Positions 52,874 to 61,891 of a DNA stretch of 64,000 nt are shown piece by piece. A model generated the notes under the pieces. The model had not been told where the DNA came from and ran no database searches. It worked only from the letters and a program-made list of their open reading frames with translations. Made by a program: the position numbers and the translations under genes. Origin of the DNA: Lachnospiraceae bacterium (GTDB lineage: Bacteria > Bacillota > Clostridia > Lachnospirales > Lachnospiraceae); the NCBI GenBank assembly GCA_022845955.1, contig AP025576.1:4030001-4094000 (forward strand), given 5' to 3'. The stretch's first letter is position 1; every line of letters starts with the position of its first letter.

Positions 52874-52914
52874 GAAAAAAAGCATCATCACTTATATTCA
52901 ATAAGTAATGATGC
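52874..52914 (-). terminator. Rho-independent terminator of tsf
   Basis: 14-bp stem with one mismatch (52914-52901 with 52895-52882, GCATCATTACTTAT-type) followed by a run of seven U on the minus strand. Confidence 0.85.
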
Positions 52915-52979
52915 CTTTGTTTTGTTTATCTAATTCCGGAACAAATCACTCCGGATACAGAAAATGCTGAAAATACTTC

Positions 52980-53909
52980 TTACAGACCTGCCTGTGCGGC
53001 AACCTCTGCTGCAAAATCATCAACCTTCTTTTCAAGGCCCTCGCCTGTTTCAAAACGGACGAATTTCTTGATGGAAAGTTTTGCGCCGTTTTCCTTGCCA
53101 ACCTGCTCTACATACTTGGCAACGGTTAAATCACCATCTTTTACGTAAGCCTGTTCAAGCAGACATACTTCTTTCAGTTCCTTTGCGAGACGGCCGGAGA
53201 TCATCTTCTCGATGATATTGGCAGGCTTGTTGGCATTCTTGGGATCGTTCTGTGCCTGCGCCATGAGGATTTCTTTCTCATGCTCTTTATATTCTTCCGG
53301 AACATCTGCTGTCGCCACATACTTGGGTGCCAGAGCAGCAACCTGCATTGCCACGTTGGACAGACATTCTTTCACGCCGTCATTCACAACATCCGTATCG
53401 GCTTCCACAATAACGCCGATTCTTCCGCCGCCATGAATATAGGAAACAACACAGCCATGATCCGCGGTTACCTTCTCAAACCTTCTGATGTTCAGGTTTT
53501 CTCCGATGGTAGCGATCTTCTCCACCAATGCTTCCTTAACGGTCTTGGCAGGATCCGCACTCCATGTTTCAGCCATAAATGCATCAATATCTGCGGAATC
53601 GGAATTCACAGCCTGCTGCGCAACCGCTTCTACAAATTCCTGGAAGGTTTCGTTCTTTGCAACAAAGTCTGTTTCGGAATTAACCTCAACAACTGCTGCC
53701 GCGGTATCTCCCTTTACTGCGATACGACAAAGTCCTTCTGCTGCGATTCTGCCGGCCTTCTTCTCCGCCTTAGCCTGTCCGTTCTTTCTAAGGAACTCCA
53801 TAGCCGCTTCCATATCGCCGTTTGTTTCATTTAATGCTTTCTTGCAGTCCATCATACCTGCGCCGGAAAGCTCTCTTAATTCTTTTACCATTGCTGCTGT
53901 GATAGCCAT
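52980..53909 (-). CDS. tsf: Translation elongation factor Ts
   Basis: This 309-residue guanine-nucleotide exchange factor acts on EF-Tu. The start at 53909 (MAITAAMVKELRE) has GGAGG upstream. Motifs: ELSGAGMMDCKKALNE in the UBA-like N-terminus and the EF-Tu-binding TDFVAKNE. Length is normal for Firmicutes. It follows rpsB by 48 bp. Its terminator is directly downstream, so the usual tsf-pyrH linkage is broken here. Confidence 0.98.
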   Translation of the reverse strand: MAITAAMVKELRELSGAGMMDCKKALNETNGDMEAAMEFLRKNGQAKAEKKAGRIAAEGLCRIAVKGDTAAAVVEVNSETDFVAKNETFQEFVEAVAQQAVNSDSADIDAFMAETWSADPAKTVKEALVEKIATIGENLNIRRFEKVTADHGCVVSYIHGGGRIGVIVEADTDVVNDGVKECLSNVAMQVAALAPKYVATADVPEEYKEHEKEILMAQAQNDPKNANKPANIIEKMISGRLAKELKEVCLLEQAYVKDGDLTVAKYVEQVGKENGAKLSIKKFVRFETGEGLEKKVDDFAAEVAAQAGL

Positions 53910-53957
53910 TCTATTTTCCTCCATGAAATACTTTGCTTTCAATCAAACCTGTTATGA

Positions 53958-54722
53958 TTATTCTGCCGCTACTGCTTCCACTGCTACTTCTTCAATATCA
54001 GTTGCCTCCGCAGCCAGAGCTTCTTCATTGTAAACAGCTTCGCCCTGGTTAGCTTCGATAACAGCATCTGCCATCTTGGATGTGATTAATTTAACCGCTC
54101 TGATAGCATCATCATTACCGGGGATGATGAAATCCAGTTCTTCCGGATCACAGTTGGTATCACCGATACCGATCAGGGTAATCCCCAGGATATGTGCTTC
54201 CTGTACGCAGATTCTTTCTTTCTTGGGATCCACAACAAAAATAGCATCCGGGATTCTGGTCATATTCTTAATGCCGCCCAGGTTCTTTTCCAGCTTTTCC
54301 CATTCTTTCTTAATCTGGATAACTTCCTTCTTGGGAAGAACATCAAAGGTTCCGTCTTCGGCCATGGTTTCAATCTGTTTCAGTCTTTCAATTCTGCTTC
54401 TGATGGTCTTGAAATTGGTAAGCATACCGCCCAGCCATCTTTCATTTACATAATACATACCGCAGCGCTCTGCTTCTGCCTTCACTGCATCCTGAGCCTG
54501 CTTCTTGGTTCCTACAAAAAGGATCGTGCCGCCCTGTGCAGCGATTTCGGAAACTGCATTATAAGCTTCGTCAATCTTTCCCACGGACTTCTGGAGATCG
54601 ATGATATGGATACCATTTCTCTCTGTGAAGATATAAGGAGCCATTTTAGGGTTCCATCTTCTTGTCTGATGTCCGAAATGAACACCGGCTTCCAGCAACT
54701 GCTTCATAGAAATAACGCTCAT
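53958..54722 (-). CDS. rpsB: Small ribosomal subunit protein uS2
   Basis: This 254-residue protein starts at the ATG at 54722 ([17 protein letters not shown]) after GGAGG. Signatures are [44 protein letters not shown] and [20 protein letters not shown]. The acidic C-terminal tail is typical. The leader is about 190 nt and contains a perfect ATGGAAGG/CCTTCCAT hairpin (54820-54841) that could serve autoregulation; the promoter lies in the codY terminator. Confidence 0.98.
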   Translation of the reverse strand: MSVISMKQLLEAGVHFGHQTRRWNPKMAPYIFTERNGIHIIDLQKSVGKIDEAYNAVSEIAAQGGTILFVGTKKQAQDAVKAEAERCGMYYVNERWLGGMLTNFKTIRSRIERLKQIETMAEDGTFDVLPKKEVIQIKKEWEKLEKNLGGIKNMTRIPDAIFVVDPKKERICVQEAHILGITLIGIGDTNCDPEELDFIIPGNDDAIRAVKLITSKMADAVIEANQGEAVYNEEALAAEATDIEEVAVEAVAAE

Positions 54723-54918
54723 GTTTCTTACCTCCGTTTGGTTGAATTCTTCCGCATGCTTCACAATGGAACAATTTATCTCTATGGAATACACTGATTC
54801 CGCAGATTATCCTGTTTCCATGGAAGGCTTTTTCCTTCCATTATCCCCCAGCCACTTCCGCGTTAAAGAAGCACCGGCCCGGAATTCCACATGCGTGTTT
54901 TTTAGTCACAACGTTTGA

Positions 54919-54947
54919 ATTATAACACAAAAAATCCCCCTCTGCAA
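54919..54947 (-). promoter_or_regulatory. Promoter of rpsB-tsf overlapping the codY terminator
   Basis: -35 TTGCAG (54947-54942, in the terminator loop), 17-bp spacer containing the 3' stem and U-tract, -10 TATAAT (54924-54919). Confidence 0.65.
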
Positions 54948-54956
54948 GGGGGATTT
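54928..54956 (-). terminator. Rho-independent terminator of codY
   Basis: Perfect 9-bp stem AAATCCCCC/GGGGGATTT with a 7-nt loop, followed on the minus strand by TTTTTTGTG. Confidence 0.88.
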
Positions 54957-55030
54957 ACCAAATTCATCCGGGTTCTGCCGTTTTTACGTAACAATCCAAA
55001 CCCGTCTGAACTGTTACGTTTGTATGCGGT

Positions 55031-55816
55031 TCAGGATTTCATGTTTTCTTCCAGCTTTCTCACTTCTTCGAAAACCACATTATTTCTTACTTTGATATAA
55101 GTACCTTTCATACCCGAAGAACGGGATTCAATGATGCCGGCGCTCTCAAATTTTCTCAGGGCATTTACAATTACCGAACGGGTGATTCCCGCCCTGTCCG
55201 CGATTTTACTTGCCACGAGTACGCCTTCCATGCCGCCCAGTTCTTTGAAGATATGGATAATGGCCTGTATCTCGGAATAAGAGAGCGTACCGATAGCTGA
55301 CTTAACAACCGCCATCTTCCTGCTTTCCTCAGCGCTTTCTTCGCTTACGGACCGCAGCATCTCAAGTCCCACAACAGTGGTTCCATACTCACATAGAATA
55401 ATATCGTCTATATCATACGTATCTCCCCGGCGGTAAAGGAAAAGTGTGCCAAGACGTTCCCCGGCAATCTCAATGGGGGATACCACTGCCGCAAGCTTCA
55501 TAATAGCCGGATTCTCAAACCCCAAGGCTGCCAGATTGACATTTTCCTTGGTAGAAAGGACTGACAGGAGCCTTTCATTTAACAGGGGATCAATAAAACT
55601 CCCCACTTCATCTTTAAGCAGCTCTGCAATAACCTCTTTGTTATCCGAAATGGCAATCCCCAGCACCTTACCCTTACGGCTGATCACCAGCACATTGGAA
55701 CTGAGTATTTCCCTCATAACTTTACATATATCGTTAAAAGCTACCTTACTGGAATTGTTATTGTGAAGCAACTTTCCTATTTTCCGTGTTCTGTCCAGTA
55801 GTTGAACGCTACTCAT
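55031..55816 (-). CDS. codY: GTP-sensing global transcriptional repressor CodY
   Basis: This 261-residue protein has an N-terminal GAF domain that binds branched-chain amino acids (LLDRTRKIGKLLHNN, VMREILSSNVLVISRKGK) and a C-terminal winged helix (VASKIADRAGITRSVIVNAL, then KFESAGIIESRSSGMKGTYI). It represses nutrient-scavenging genes while isoleucine and GTP are plentiful. In this family codY lies between topA and rpsB, as here. GGAGG precedes the ATG. An ACGTAACA/TGTTACGT repeat lies just after its stop. Confidence 0.97.
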   Translation of the reverse strand: MSSVQLLDRTRKIGKLLHNNNSSKVAFNDICKVMREILSSNVLVISRKGKVLGIAISDNKEVIAELLKDEVGSFIDPLLNERLLSVLSTKENVNLAALGFENPAIMKLAAVVSPIEIAGERLGTLFLYRRGDTYDIDDIILCEYGTTVVGLEMLRSVSEESAEESRKMAVVKSAIGTLSYSEIQAIIHIFKELGGMEGVLVASKIADRAGITRSVIVNALRKFESAGIIESRSSGMKGTYIKVRNNVVFEEVRKLEENMKS

Positions 55817-55857
55817 GTTAGTTTTTCCTCCGGCAGAATGCCCAAACTTATGACACT

Positions 55858-55886
55858 ATTGTAGCACAGACCCCCGTCAGACGCAA
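55858..55886 (-). promoter_or_regulatory. Promoter of codY
   Basis: Extended -10 TGC-TACAAT (hexamer 55863-55858) with -35 TTGCGT (55886-55881), 17 bp apart. Confidence 0.5.
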
Positions 55887-55962
55887 CGCATTTTGTCACT
55901 CTGACCGTTGCAGCACTTGTTTACCGGACGACACAGACACATACAGCCATACTGAGCAGTTC

Positions 55963-58047
55963 TTATACTTCTTCCGATTTCTTTTCCATCACATAACCAC
56001 ATTCTTCGTTATAGCAGACCAGCTTATTTCCCTTTTCCAGCATCAGGGAACCGCACTGAGGGCACTTTGAAGCTGAAGGCTTCTGCCATACCATAAAATC
56101 ACAATCCGGATTTCCGATACAGCCATAGTACTTCCTTCCCTTCTTTGTCTTTTTCAGCACGATATCCTTGCCGCACTTGGGACAAGCCACTCCCACTTTT
56201 TCAAAATAAGGTTTGGTATTGCGGCAGTCCGGGAAACCGGGACATGCCAGGAAGCGTCCGTGGGGACCATATTTTATGACCATCCTCCTGCCGCACAGTT
56301 CGCATTCTTCATCCGATTCTTCATCGGCTATCTGTACCTGTTCCAGTTCTTTTTCCGCCTGCTGCACCGCTTCATTCAAATCCGGATAAAAATTGGACAC
56401 CACGGTTTTCCAGTTCACATTTCCTTCTTCCACACCGTCCAGAAGGGCTTCCATATTAGCGGTGAAGTTCACATCCACAATTGTGGGGAAGGCTTCCTTC
56501 ATCATGCTGTTCACCACTTCTCCCAGTTCGGAAACATAAAGGTTCTTGTTTTCCTTCACCACATACCTTCTCGCCATTATGGTGGTAATGGTAGGCGCAT
56601 AGGTGCTGGGGCGTCCGATGCCCTGTTCTTCCAGTGCCCTCACCAGGGAGGCTTCCGTATAATGGGCCGGGGGCTGTGTGAAATGCTGATCCTCCCGGAA
56701 GCTGTCAAAGGTAAGCTTTGTATTCTTATCAATTCCCTTAACAAGAGTATTGCTTTCCGCCTTCTCATCCTCTTCCTGGGTGTATACGCTCATAAAACCG
56801 TCGAACCTGATTTTACTTGCCGCTACGGTAAAACGGTGTTCGCCGGCATCAATCTTTACCGATGTTGTCTCATAAACAGCCGGTGTCATACGGCTGGCCA
56901 CGAAACGTTTCCAGATAAGCTGGTACAGCCTGAACTGATCCCTGGAAAGGGATTCTTTCAGTTCCAGCGGAATCCGGGATATATCCGTGGGGCGGATTGC
57001 TTCGTGGGCATCCTGTATTTTCTGCCCGCTTTTTTTCTCCTGGGTTTTGGCACCGGTATAGTCCGGCCCATAAGCCTTTTCAATGTATAAAGCCGCCTGA
57101 TGCTCCGCTTCTTCGGATACTCTGGTGGAATCCGTACGCAGATAGGTGATGACACCGACCGTACCGTTTCCTTTGATATCTATTCCTTCATATAACTGCT
57201 GTGCAAGGCGCATGGTTTTCTGGGTCGAAAAATTCAGGACTTTACTCGCTTCCTGCTGAAGCGTGGAGGTGGTAAACGGCAGAGGGGCTTTTTTTACCCG
57301 CTCCCCCTTCTTCACATCCGACACCTGATAGGACGCACCTTCCAGATCCTTCTTTACCTTTTCCACATCGGCCGCACAGGTCAGATTCTGCTTCTGGCTC
57401 GTAGTGCCGTAGTATTTGGCGGTAAGCAGCTTCCTTTCACCCGGAAGCTTAAAAGAAGCATCCAGCGTCCAGTATTCCTCCGGTATAAAGGCATTGATTT
57501 CATCCTCTCTGTCACAGATCATACGAAGGGCCACCGACTGAACGCGCCCGGCGCTCAAGCCTCTTTTCACCTTCGCCCACAGCAGCGGGGATATGCGGTA
57601 TCCCACCATACGGTCAAGCTCCCGCCTGGCCTGCTGGGCGTCCACAAGTCCCATATCGATTTCCCTGGGATGCTTCAGAGACTCCTTCACCGCGTTTTTC
57701 GTTATTTCATTAAAGGTTATCCGGTAAATCTTCTTCCCGTTTTTTTCCAGGTTCAGCGCATTGGTCAGATGCCAGGAAATCGCCTCCCCCTCACGGTCAG
57801 GGTCCGTTGCCAGATATACTTTTTCCGCTTTTTTTACTTCCTTACGAAGATTCGCCAGGATGTCCCCCTTACCGCGGATAGTTATATATTTCGGTTCATA
57901 ATCATGGTCGACATCAATTCCAAGCTGGCTTTTTGGCAGATCACGTACATGTCCGTTACTGGCCGCCACCTCATAATTCGGGCCAAGGAACTTCTTAATT
58001 GTTTTTACCTTTGCGGGTGATTCCACTATTACAAGATATTTTGCCAT
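55963..58047 (-). CDS. topA: DNA topoisomerase I (type IA)
   Basis: This 694-residue enzyme relaxes negative supercoils. It has a Toprim domain (YLVIVESPAKVKTIKKFLG, DPDREGEAISWHL), the catalytic tyrosine in GVITYLRTDSTR near 302, and three C-terminal zinc-binding repeats (CELCGRRM, CPKCGKDIVL and CPQCGSLM with their paired cysteines). The length fits Firmicutes TopA. It is preceded by dprA and followed by codY. The leader holds a TTTGCGC/GCGCAAA hairpin just before the ribosome site. Confidence 0.98.
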   Translation of the reverse strand: MAKYLVIVESPAKVKTIKKFLGPNYEVAASNGHVRDLPKSQLGIDVDHDYEPKYITIRGKGDILANLRKEVKKAEKVYLATDPDREGEAISWHLTNALNLEKNGKKIYRITFNEITKNAVKESLKHPREIDMGLVDAQQARRELDRMVGYRISPLLWAKVKRGLSAGRVQSVALRMICDREDEINAFIPEEYWTLDASFKLPGERKLLTAKYYGTTSQKQNLTCAADVEKVKKDLEGASYQVSDVKKGERVKKAPLPFTTSTLQQEASKVLNFSTQKTMRLAQQLYEGIDIKGNGTVGVITYLRTDSTRVSEEAEHQAALYIEKAYGPDYTGAKTQEKKSGQKIQDAHEAIRPTDISRIPLELKESLSRDQFRLYQLIWKRFVASRMTPAVYETTSVKIDAGEHRFTVAASKIRFDGFMSVYTQEEDEKAESNTLVKGIDKNTKLTFDSFREDQHFTQPPAHYTEASLVRALEEQGIGRPSTYAPTITTIMARRYVVKENKNLYVSELGEVVNSMMKEAFPTIVDVNFTANMEALLDGVEEGNVNWKTVVSNFYPDLNEAVQQAEKELEQVQIADEESDEECELCGRRMVIKYGPHGRFLACPGFPDCRNTKPYFEKVGVACPKCGKDIVLKKTKKGRKYYGCIGNPDCDFMVWQKPSASKCPQCGSLMLEKGNKLVCYNEECGYVMEKKSEEV

Positions 58048-58070
58048 ACAGACCTTTTATCTCCTTCTCC

Positions 58071-58089
58071 TTTGCGCCGACTGCGCAAA
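58071..58089 (-). other. Leader hairpin immediately upstream of the topA ribosome-binding site
   Basis: Perfect 7-bp arms TTTGCGC/GCGCAAA with a 5-nt loop, directly followed by the AAGGAG that serves topA. It could modulate initiation. Confidence 0.45.
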
Positions 58090-58207
58090 ACTGTTCATAC
58101 CCGTCATCTCCCATGCTGGGCAGCCGGACAGATACGAATTACCTGACATACTCAACCTTTGTCCGTCGATTCCTGACCGTAATCAAAACAGCCAGCAATC
58201 GTGAATC

Positions 58208-58236
58208 ACTATACACCATATTTTCTGCCGTGGCAA
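58208..58236 (-). promoter_or_regulatory. Promoter of topA
   Basis: -35 TTGCCA (58236-58231), 17-bp spacer, -10 TATAGT (58213-58208). The start codon is about 160 nt downstream. Confidence 0.65.
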
Positions 58237-58272
58237 GGAATTTTATAAAAAACTAATGTTTTCTTTATTAAT

Positions 58273-59400
58273 TCAGAACTTTTCGCCGGACAGGAAAAAA
58301 TATCCACCCTCCTGCCTGATGCGCCCCTCCATCTGCAGCTCCAGCAGCCTTTGCAGGAACTGGGGAAGTGTCAAGGAAAGGCCTCTTTTCTTCATTTCCC
58401 CATATATGGTATCCACTGTGCGGGGTGTGAAATCCAAAAAGCCTTCCACGTCATCCTCCGCCTGCTTTTCGGAGGCAACCTTATCGGGATCCGCCGTTTT
58501 CTGAAGGAGTATGCTCCGGCTTCTGGCCAGTTCCTCCAGCAGTACGGCCGGGCTTCCGGCCACGCCCGCCCCCTGCCTGATCAGCTCATTACAGCCGCTG
58601 CTGAGGGCATCCGTTACTCTCCCGGGCACTACGAATACCTCTTTTCCCTGCTCCAGCGCCATATCTACGGTAATCAGGGTACCGCTTTTCTTTCTGGCTT
58701 CCACTACAAGCACCATATCGGAAAGACCGCTGATTATCCGGTTCCTCATAGGAAAAAAAATGGATTTGGGAGAGGTTCCCGGAGGGAATTCGGACAGGAT
58801 TCCCCCCTGCCCGGGTATCTTGTCATAAATTTTCCTGTTTTCCACGGGATAACAGATATCCGCTCCGCAGCCCAGAACGGCATAGGTCTTACCCCCCGCC
58901 CGCAGAGCTGCTTCCTGGCTGATGCCGTCAATCCCTCTGGCAAGGCCGCTGATAACATTCACACCGGCTCCCGACAGGGCTGCCGCATATTGCGCCGCCG
59001 CGTATCTGCCGTATTCGGAACACATCCTGGCCCCTATCACAGCAACCGCCGGTTTTTCTTCTTCCGGCAGTCCGCCCCGGACATAGATTCCATTGGGGGG
59101 ATCCGGGATAGCGCGCAGCCTGCGCGGATATTCCGGATCGGAAAAGGGGATAAAACGCATTCCTTTCAGGCACAGCTTCTGATAATCCTGTTTTACCTTT
59201 TTTTCCTGCCTGGCCTTCATAAAACCGGCAAGCTGGGACGGCGTGAGGATACCGGCCAAAACATCCTCTTGCATCCTATATACCTTTTCGGCACTTCCTG
59301 CCTTCTGCATAAGGCGTGAAACGGTAATCCTTCCTATTTCTTCTATATTACATAGCCAATAAGAAAATTCCCTTTCTTTTTCCATTTCCTCATTATTCAT
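58273..59400 (-). CDS. dprA: DNA-processing protein DprA (Smf)
   Basis: This 375-residue protein protects incoming single-stranded DNA and loads RecA during transformation. The Rossmann core shows AVIGARMCSEYGRYAA, VISGLARGIDGISQEAA and SEFPPGTSPKSIFFPMRNRI in pieces. A C-terminal winged-helix (DprA_WH-like, from about 310) ends the protein. The ATG at 59400 overlaps the comM stop by 8 nt with GGGGG upstream. Other competence genes are not in the window, so uptake ability cannot be judged. Confidence 0.96.
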   Translation of the reverse strand: MNNEEMEKEREFSYWLCNIEEIGRITVSRLMQKAGSAEKVYRMQEDVLAGILTPSQLAGFMKARQEKKVKQDYQKLCLKGMRFIPFSDPEYPRRLRAIPDPPNGIYVRGGLPEEEKPAVAVIGARMCSEYGRYAAAQYAAALSGAGVNVISGLARGIDGISQEAALRAGGKTYAVLGCGADICYPVENRKIYDKIPGQGGILSEFPPGTSPKSIFFPMRNRIISGLSDMVLVVEARKKSGTLITVDMALEQGKEVFVVPGRVTDALSSGCNELIRQGAGVAGSPAVLLEELARSRSILLQKTADPDKVASEKQAEDDVEGFLDFTPRTVDTIYGEMKKRGLSLTLPQFLQRLLELQMEGRIRQEGGYFFLSGEKF

Positions 59401-60946
59401 TGTTATTCCCCCAATATTTTCCGCCAGCCATGCGGTAGCAGGCCGCCTCACTTAAATGGATGGTTCCGATCCTGTCCTCTCCGTCCAAATCGGCCAGGGT
59501 TCGTGCCAGCCTTAATATCCTGTGGTATGCCCTGGCACTTAACCCCAGCGTATTGAATAACCGCTCCATATATTGCTGTTCGGCAAGGCCCAGACGGCAG
59601 AACCTGCGGATAGCGCCCGCCCCCAGCTGGGAATTGAACCGGATAGGGCATTCCTTATACCGTGCCTCCTGTCTGGCCCTTGCTTCCATCACCAGGCCGG
59701 CAAGCTGCCTGCTGCTCTTTCCCTTTTCTTTTCCCTCCCCCGTCAAGCCGGCAAATTCCATCCGGGGCACCTCCGTACAAATATCCATCCGATCCAGAAT
59801 AGGGCCGGATATCCGGCTCAGATACCGCTGTACCTCTCCCGGGGTACAGCGGCACTGGTTCCGATCCGGATAATAACCGCAGGGGCAGGGATTCATTGCC
59901 GCCACCAACATAAAGTCCGCCGGATAGCTGTAGGTTCCGCTGCTTCGGGCGATCTGTACCCGGTGTTCTTCCATGGGCTGTCTCAGCAGATCCAGTGTGT
60001 CCCTTTTAAATTCGGTGAGTTCGTCCAGAAACAGGATCCCTCTGTGAGCCAGGCTGATCACTCCCGGACGGGGAATCCGTCCGCCGCCGGTAAGGGCGTG
60101 GGAAGTGATGGTATGATGCGGATTTACAAAAGGCCTTTCCGTAACCAGCCCGCTTCCCTCCTCCAGCATACCCGCCACACTGTACACCTTGGTTACCTCC
60201 AGCTGCTCCCGGGCAGAAAGCGGAGGCAATATGGAGGGCATACTGCGGGCAATCATGGTTTTTCCCGTTCCGGGAGGCCCTATCATCAGCAGATGATGAA
60301 ACCCGGCCGCCGCCACCACTGCCGCTCTCTTGGCACTTTCCTGTCCCTGGATCTCCCCGAAATCGGGGCCGTCCCTTCGTTTAGGCGCCTCATTTTTTTC
60401 CTGCTCCGCCGCCTTTTCCGAGGTTCCTTTCCCTCCGGTCTGTAAGAGGCTGTCCAGCAATTCCTCCAGATGACTGGCTCCTGTGACCCGGATCCCTTCC
60501 ACCAGCCCCGCTTCTTTGACGTTTTCCAGAGGGACAATACACCGGTTCAGGCCCTGCCGCTTAGCTTCCAGAACCATGGGAAGGATTCCCCGTACCGGCT
60601 TAATATCCCCATTCAGCCCCAGCTCGCCTGCCATCAGCGTGTCCTTTACATACTCCTGGGGCAGGATCCCCAGCGCCACAAGAATCCCCGCCGCCACAGG
60701 AAGATCGTAGGCGGTTCCTTCTTTATGGAGGCTGGCGGGAGATATATTCACGGTGATGCGGACAGGCGGAAGCACCACCTGTGCATTCTTCAGCGCCACA
60801 CGGATGCGCTCCCTGGCCTCTTTCACCTCGCTGCCCAGAAGGCCCACCATCTCAAAGCCGGGCAGTCCCCTGGATACGTCCACTTCCACCCGGGCCAGAT
60901 AGCTTTCCATACCATGAAGCCCTCCGGTATAAATTGTACTGTACAT
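59393..60946 (-). CDS. comM: YifB/ComM family Mg-chelatase-like AAA+ ATPase
   Basis: This 517-residue protein has an N-terminal Lon-protease-like S5 domain (SRGLPGFEMVGLLGSEVKEA) and an AAA+ module with Walker A GPPGTGKTMIARS near 222, Walker B GILFLDELTEF and a Mg-chelatase C-terminus. A CGYYPDRNQCRC cysteine group lies in between. ComM is a branch-migration helicase that helps integrate DNA in natural transformation. AAGGAG precedes the ATG. A TATAAT (61011-61006) upstream is a candidate -10 without a good -35. It forms an operon with dprA. Confidence 0.95.
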   Translation of the reverse strand: MYSTIYTGGLHGMESYLARVEVDVSRGLPGFEMVGLLGSEVKEARERIRVALKNAQVVLPPVRITVNISPASLHKEGTAYDLPVAAGILVALGILPQEYVKDTLMAGELGLNGDIKPVRGILPMVLEAKRQGLNRCIVPLENVKEAGLVEGIRVTGASHLEELLDSLLQTGGKGTSEKAAEQEKNEAPKRRDGPDFGEIQGQESAKRAAVVAAAGFHHLLMIGPPGTGKTMIARSMPSILPPLSAREQLEVTKVYSVAGMLEEGSGLVTERPFVNPHHTITSHALTGGGRIPRPGVISLAHRGILFLDELTEFKRDTLDLLRQPMEEHRVQIARSSGTYSYPADFMLVAAMNPCPCGYYPDRNQCRCTPGEVQRYLSRISGPILDRMDICTEVPRMEFAGLTGEGKEKGKSSRQLAGLVMEARARQEARYKECPIRFNSQLGAGAIRRFCRLGLAEQQYMERLFNTLGLSARAYHRILRLARTLADLDGEDRIGTIHLSEAACYRMAGGKYWGNNNE

Positions 60947-61039
60947 TTTGTTTCTCCTTATCAGGAATGGGATTTCGATCGAGTTGGATTATTGAGAATA
61001 CTTAAATTATAGAGAATAACAGAAATAAAGAATGCGGGC

Positions 61040-61141
61040 GCCGCCGTTTCCCCCCTGCCCGGGTCTTTTCCCGGCGGCAGTGCTGCAGTCCTGGCAAAAG
61101 GCTCAGGCAAGGGAGGGAAAGGAAGGCTGGACTGCATACTG
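61040..61141 (-). terminator. Hairpins downstream of sigK, probable terminator region
   Basis: A CAGT-GCAGTCC type inverted repeat with one bulge (61141-61129 with 61091-61078) is followed by a GCCGCCG/CGGCGGC stem (61078-61040) and a U-rich ATTCTTTATTT tail. Together they fill most of the 216-bp gap before comM. Confidence 0.45.
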
Positions 61142-61162
61142 CAATTTTCTTATGTATACCGG

Positions 61163-61816
61163 TTACAGGTAATGAACTTCCATTTTTTCAAAACCTTCCC
61201 GCAGTTTGGTCAGTGCTCTTTTTTCAATACGGGAAACATAGCTCCTGGAAATGTTCAGCTTTTTCCCGATTTCACGCTGTGTGACCTCTTCTCCTCCGTA
61301 CAGCCCGTAACGCAGGCATATAATTTCTTTTTCCCTGTCGGTCAGCAGGGAATTGATCAGACCCGAAAGCTTGCCCAGACTTCTTTCCAGTTCCATCTGG
61401 TCCACAATATCCGGCTGTTCCTGCGGCGTTACATCCAGCAGGCTGATCTCGTTTCCTTCCCGGTCGGTACCGATAGGATCATAAAGCGAAACCTCACGGG
61501 ATGTCTTTTTTTTGCTTCTGAGCATCATCAGGAGCTCGTTATCTATGCACCTGGCCGCATAGGTGGCCAGCTTGCTGTTTTTGGATGCGTCAAAGGATTC
61601 CACTGCTTTGATCAGACCTATCGTCCCAATGGAAATCAGGTCCTCCATATCTTCATCCACGTTCTGATACTTTTTTGCGATATGGGCTACCAGCCGCAGA
61701 TTTCGCTCTATTAGTACCTGCTTGGCTTCCCTGGCTTTTACGCCGTCACTCCCCCGCAGCGCTTCCAGACACGCGCTTTCCTCCTCTTTCGACAGTGGTT
61801 TCAGAAAGGTTTTCAA
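61163..61816 (-). CDS. sigK: RNA polymerase sporulation sigma factor SigK
   Basis: This 217-residue sigma-70 factor has region 2 (IERNLRLVAHIAKKYQN, DLISIGTIGLIKAVESFD, LATYAARCIDNE), the SigK-type linker SREVSLYDPIGTDREGNEI, and region 4 with VTQREIGKKLNISRSYVSRIE. SigK drives late mother-cell genes. The frame opens directly with KTFLKPLSKEEE after a TTG start at 61816; an in-frame stop lies six codons upstream. The inhibitory hydrophobic pro-sequence of Bacillus pro-SigK is therefore absent. The gene is intact, with no skin-type insertion. SigE is a less likely alternative. Confidence 0.88.
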   Translation of the reverse strand: MKTFLKPLSKEEESACLEALRGSDGVKAREAKQVLIERNLRLVAHIAKKYQNVDEDMEDLISIGTIGLIKAVESFDASKNSKLATYAARCIDNELLMMLRSKKKTSREVSLYDPIGTDREGNEISLLDVTPQEQPDIVDQMELERSLGKLSGLINSLLTDREKEIICLRYGLYGGEEVTQREIGKKLNISRSYVSRIEKRALTKLREGFEKMEVHYL

Positions 61817-61891
61817 AAGGAGCCCCCATAGTCAATTTAATACTATTCTATGTGGCGAAGAGAGTTATAGTGCCAGTACTTTTCGAAACCT

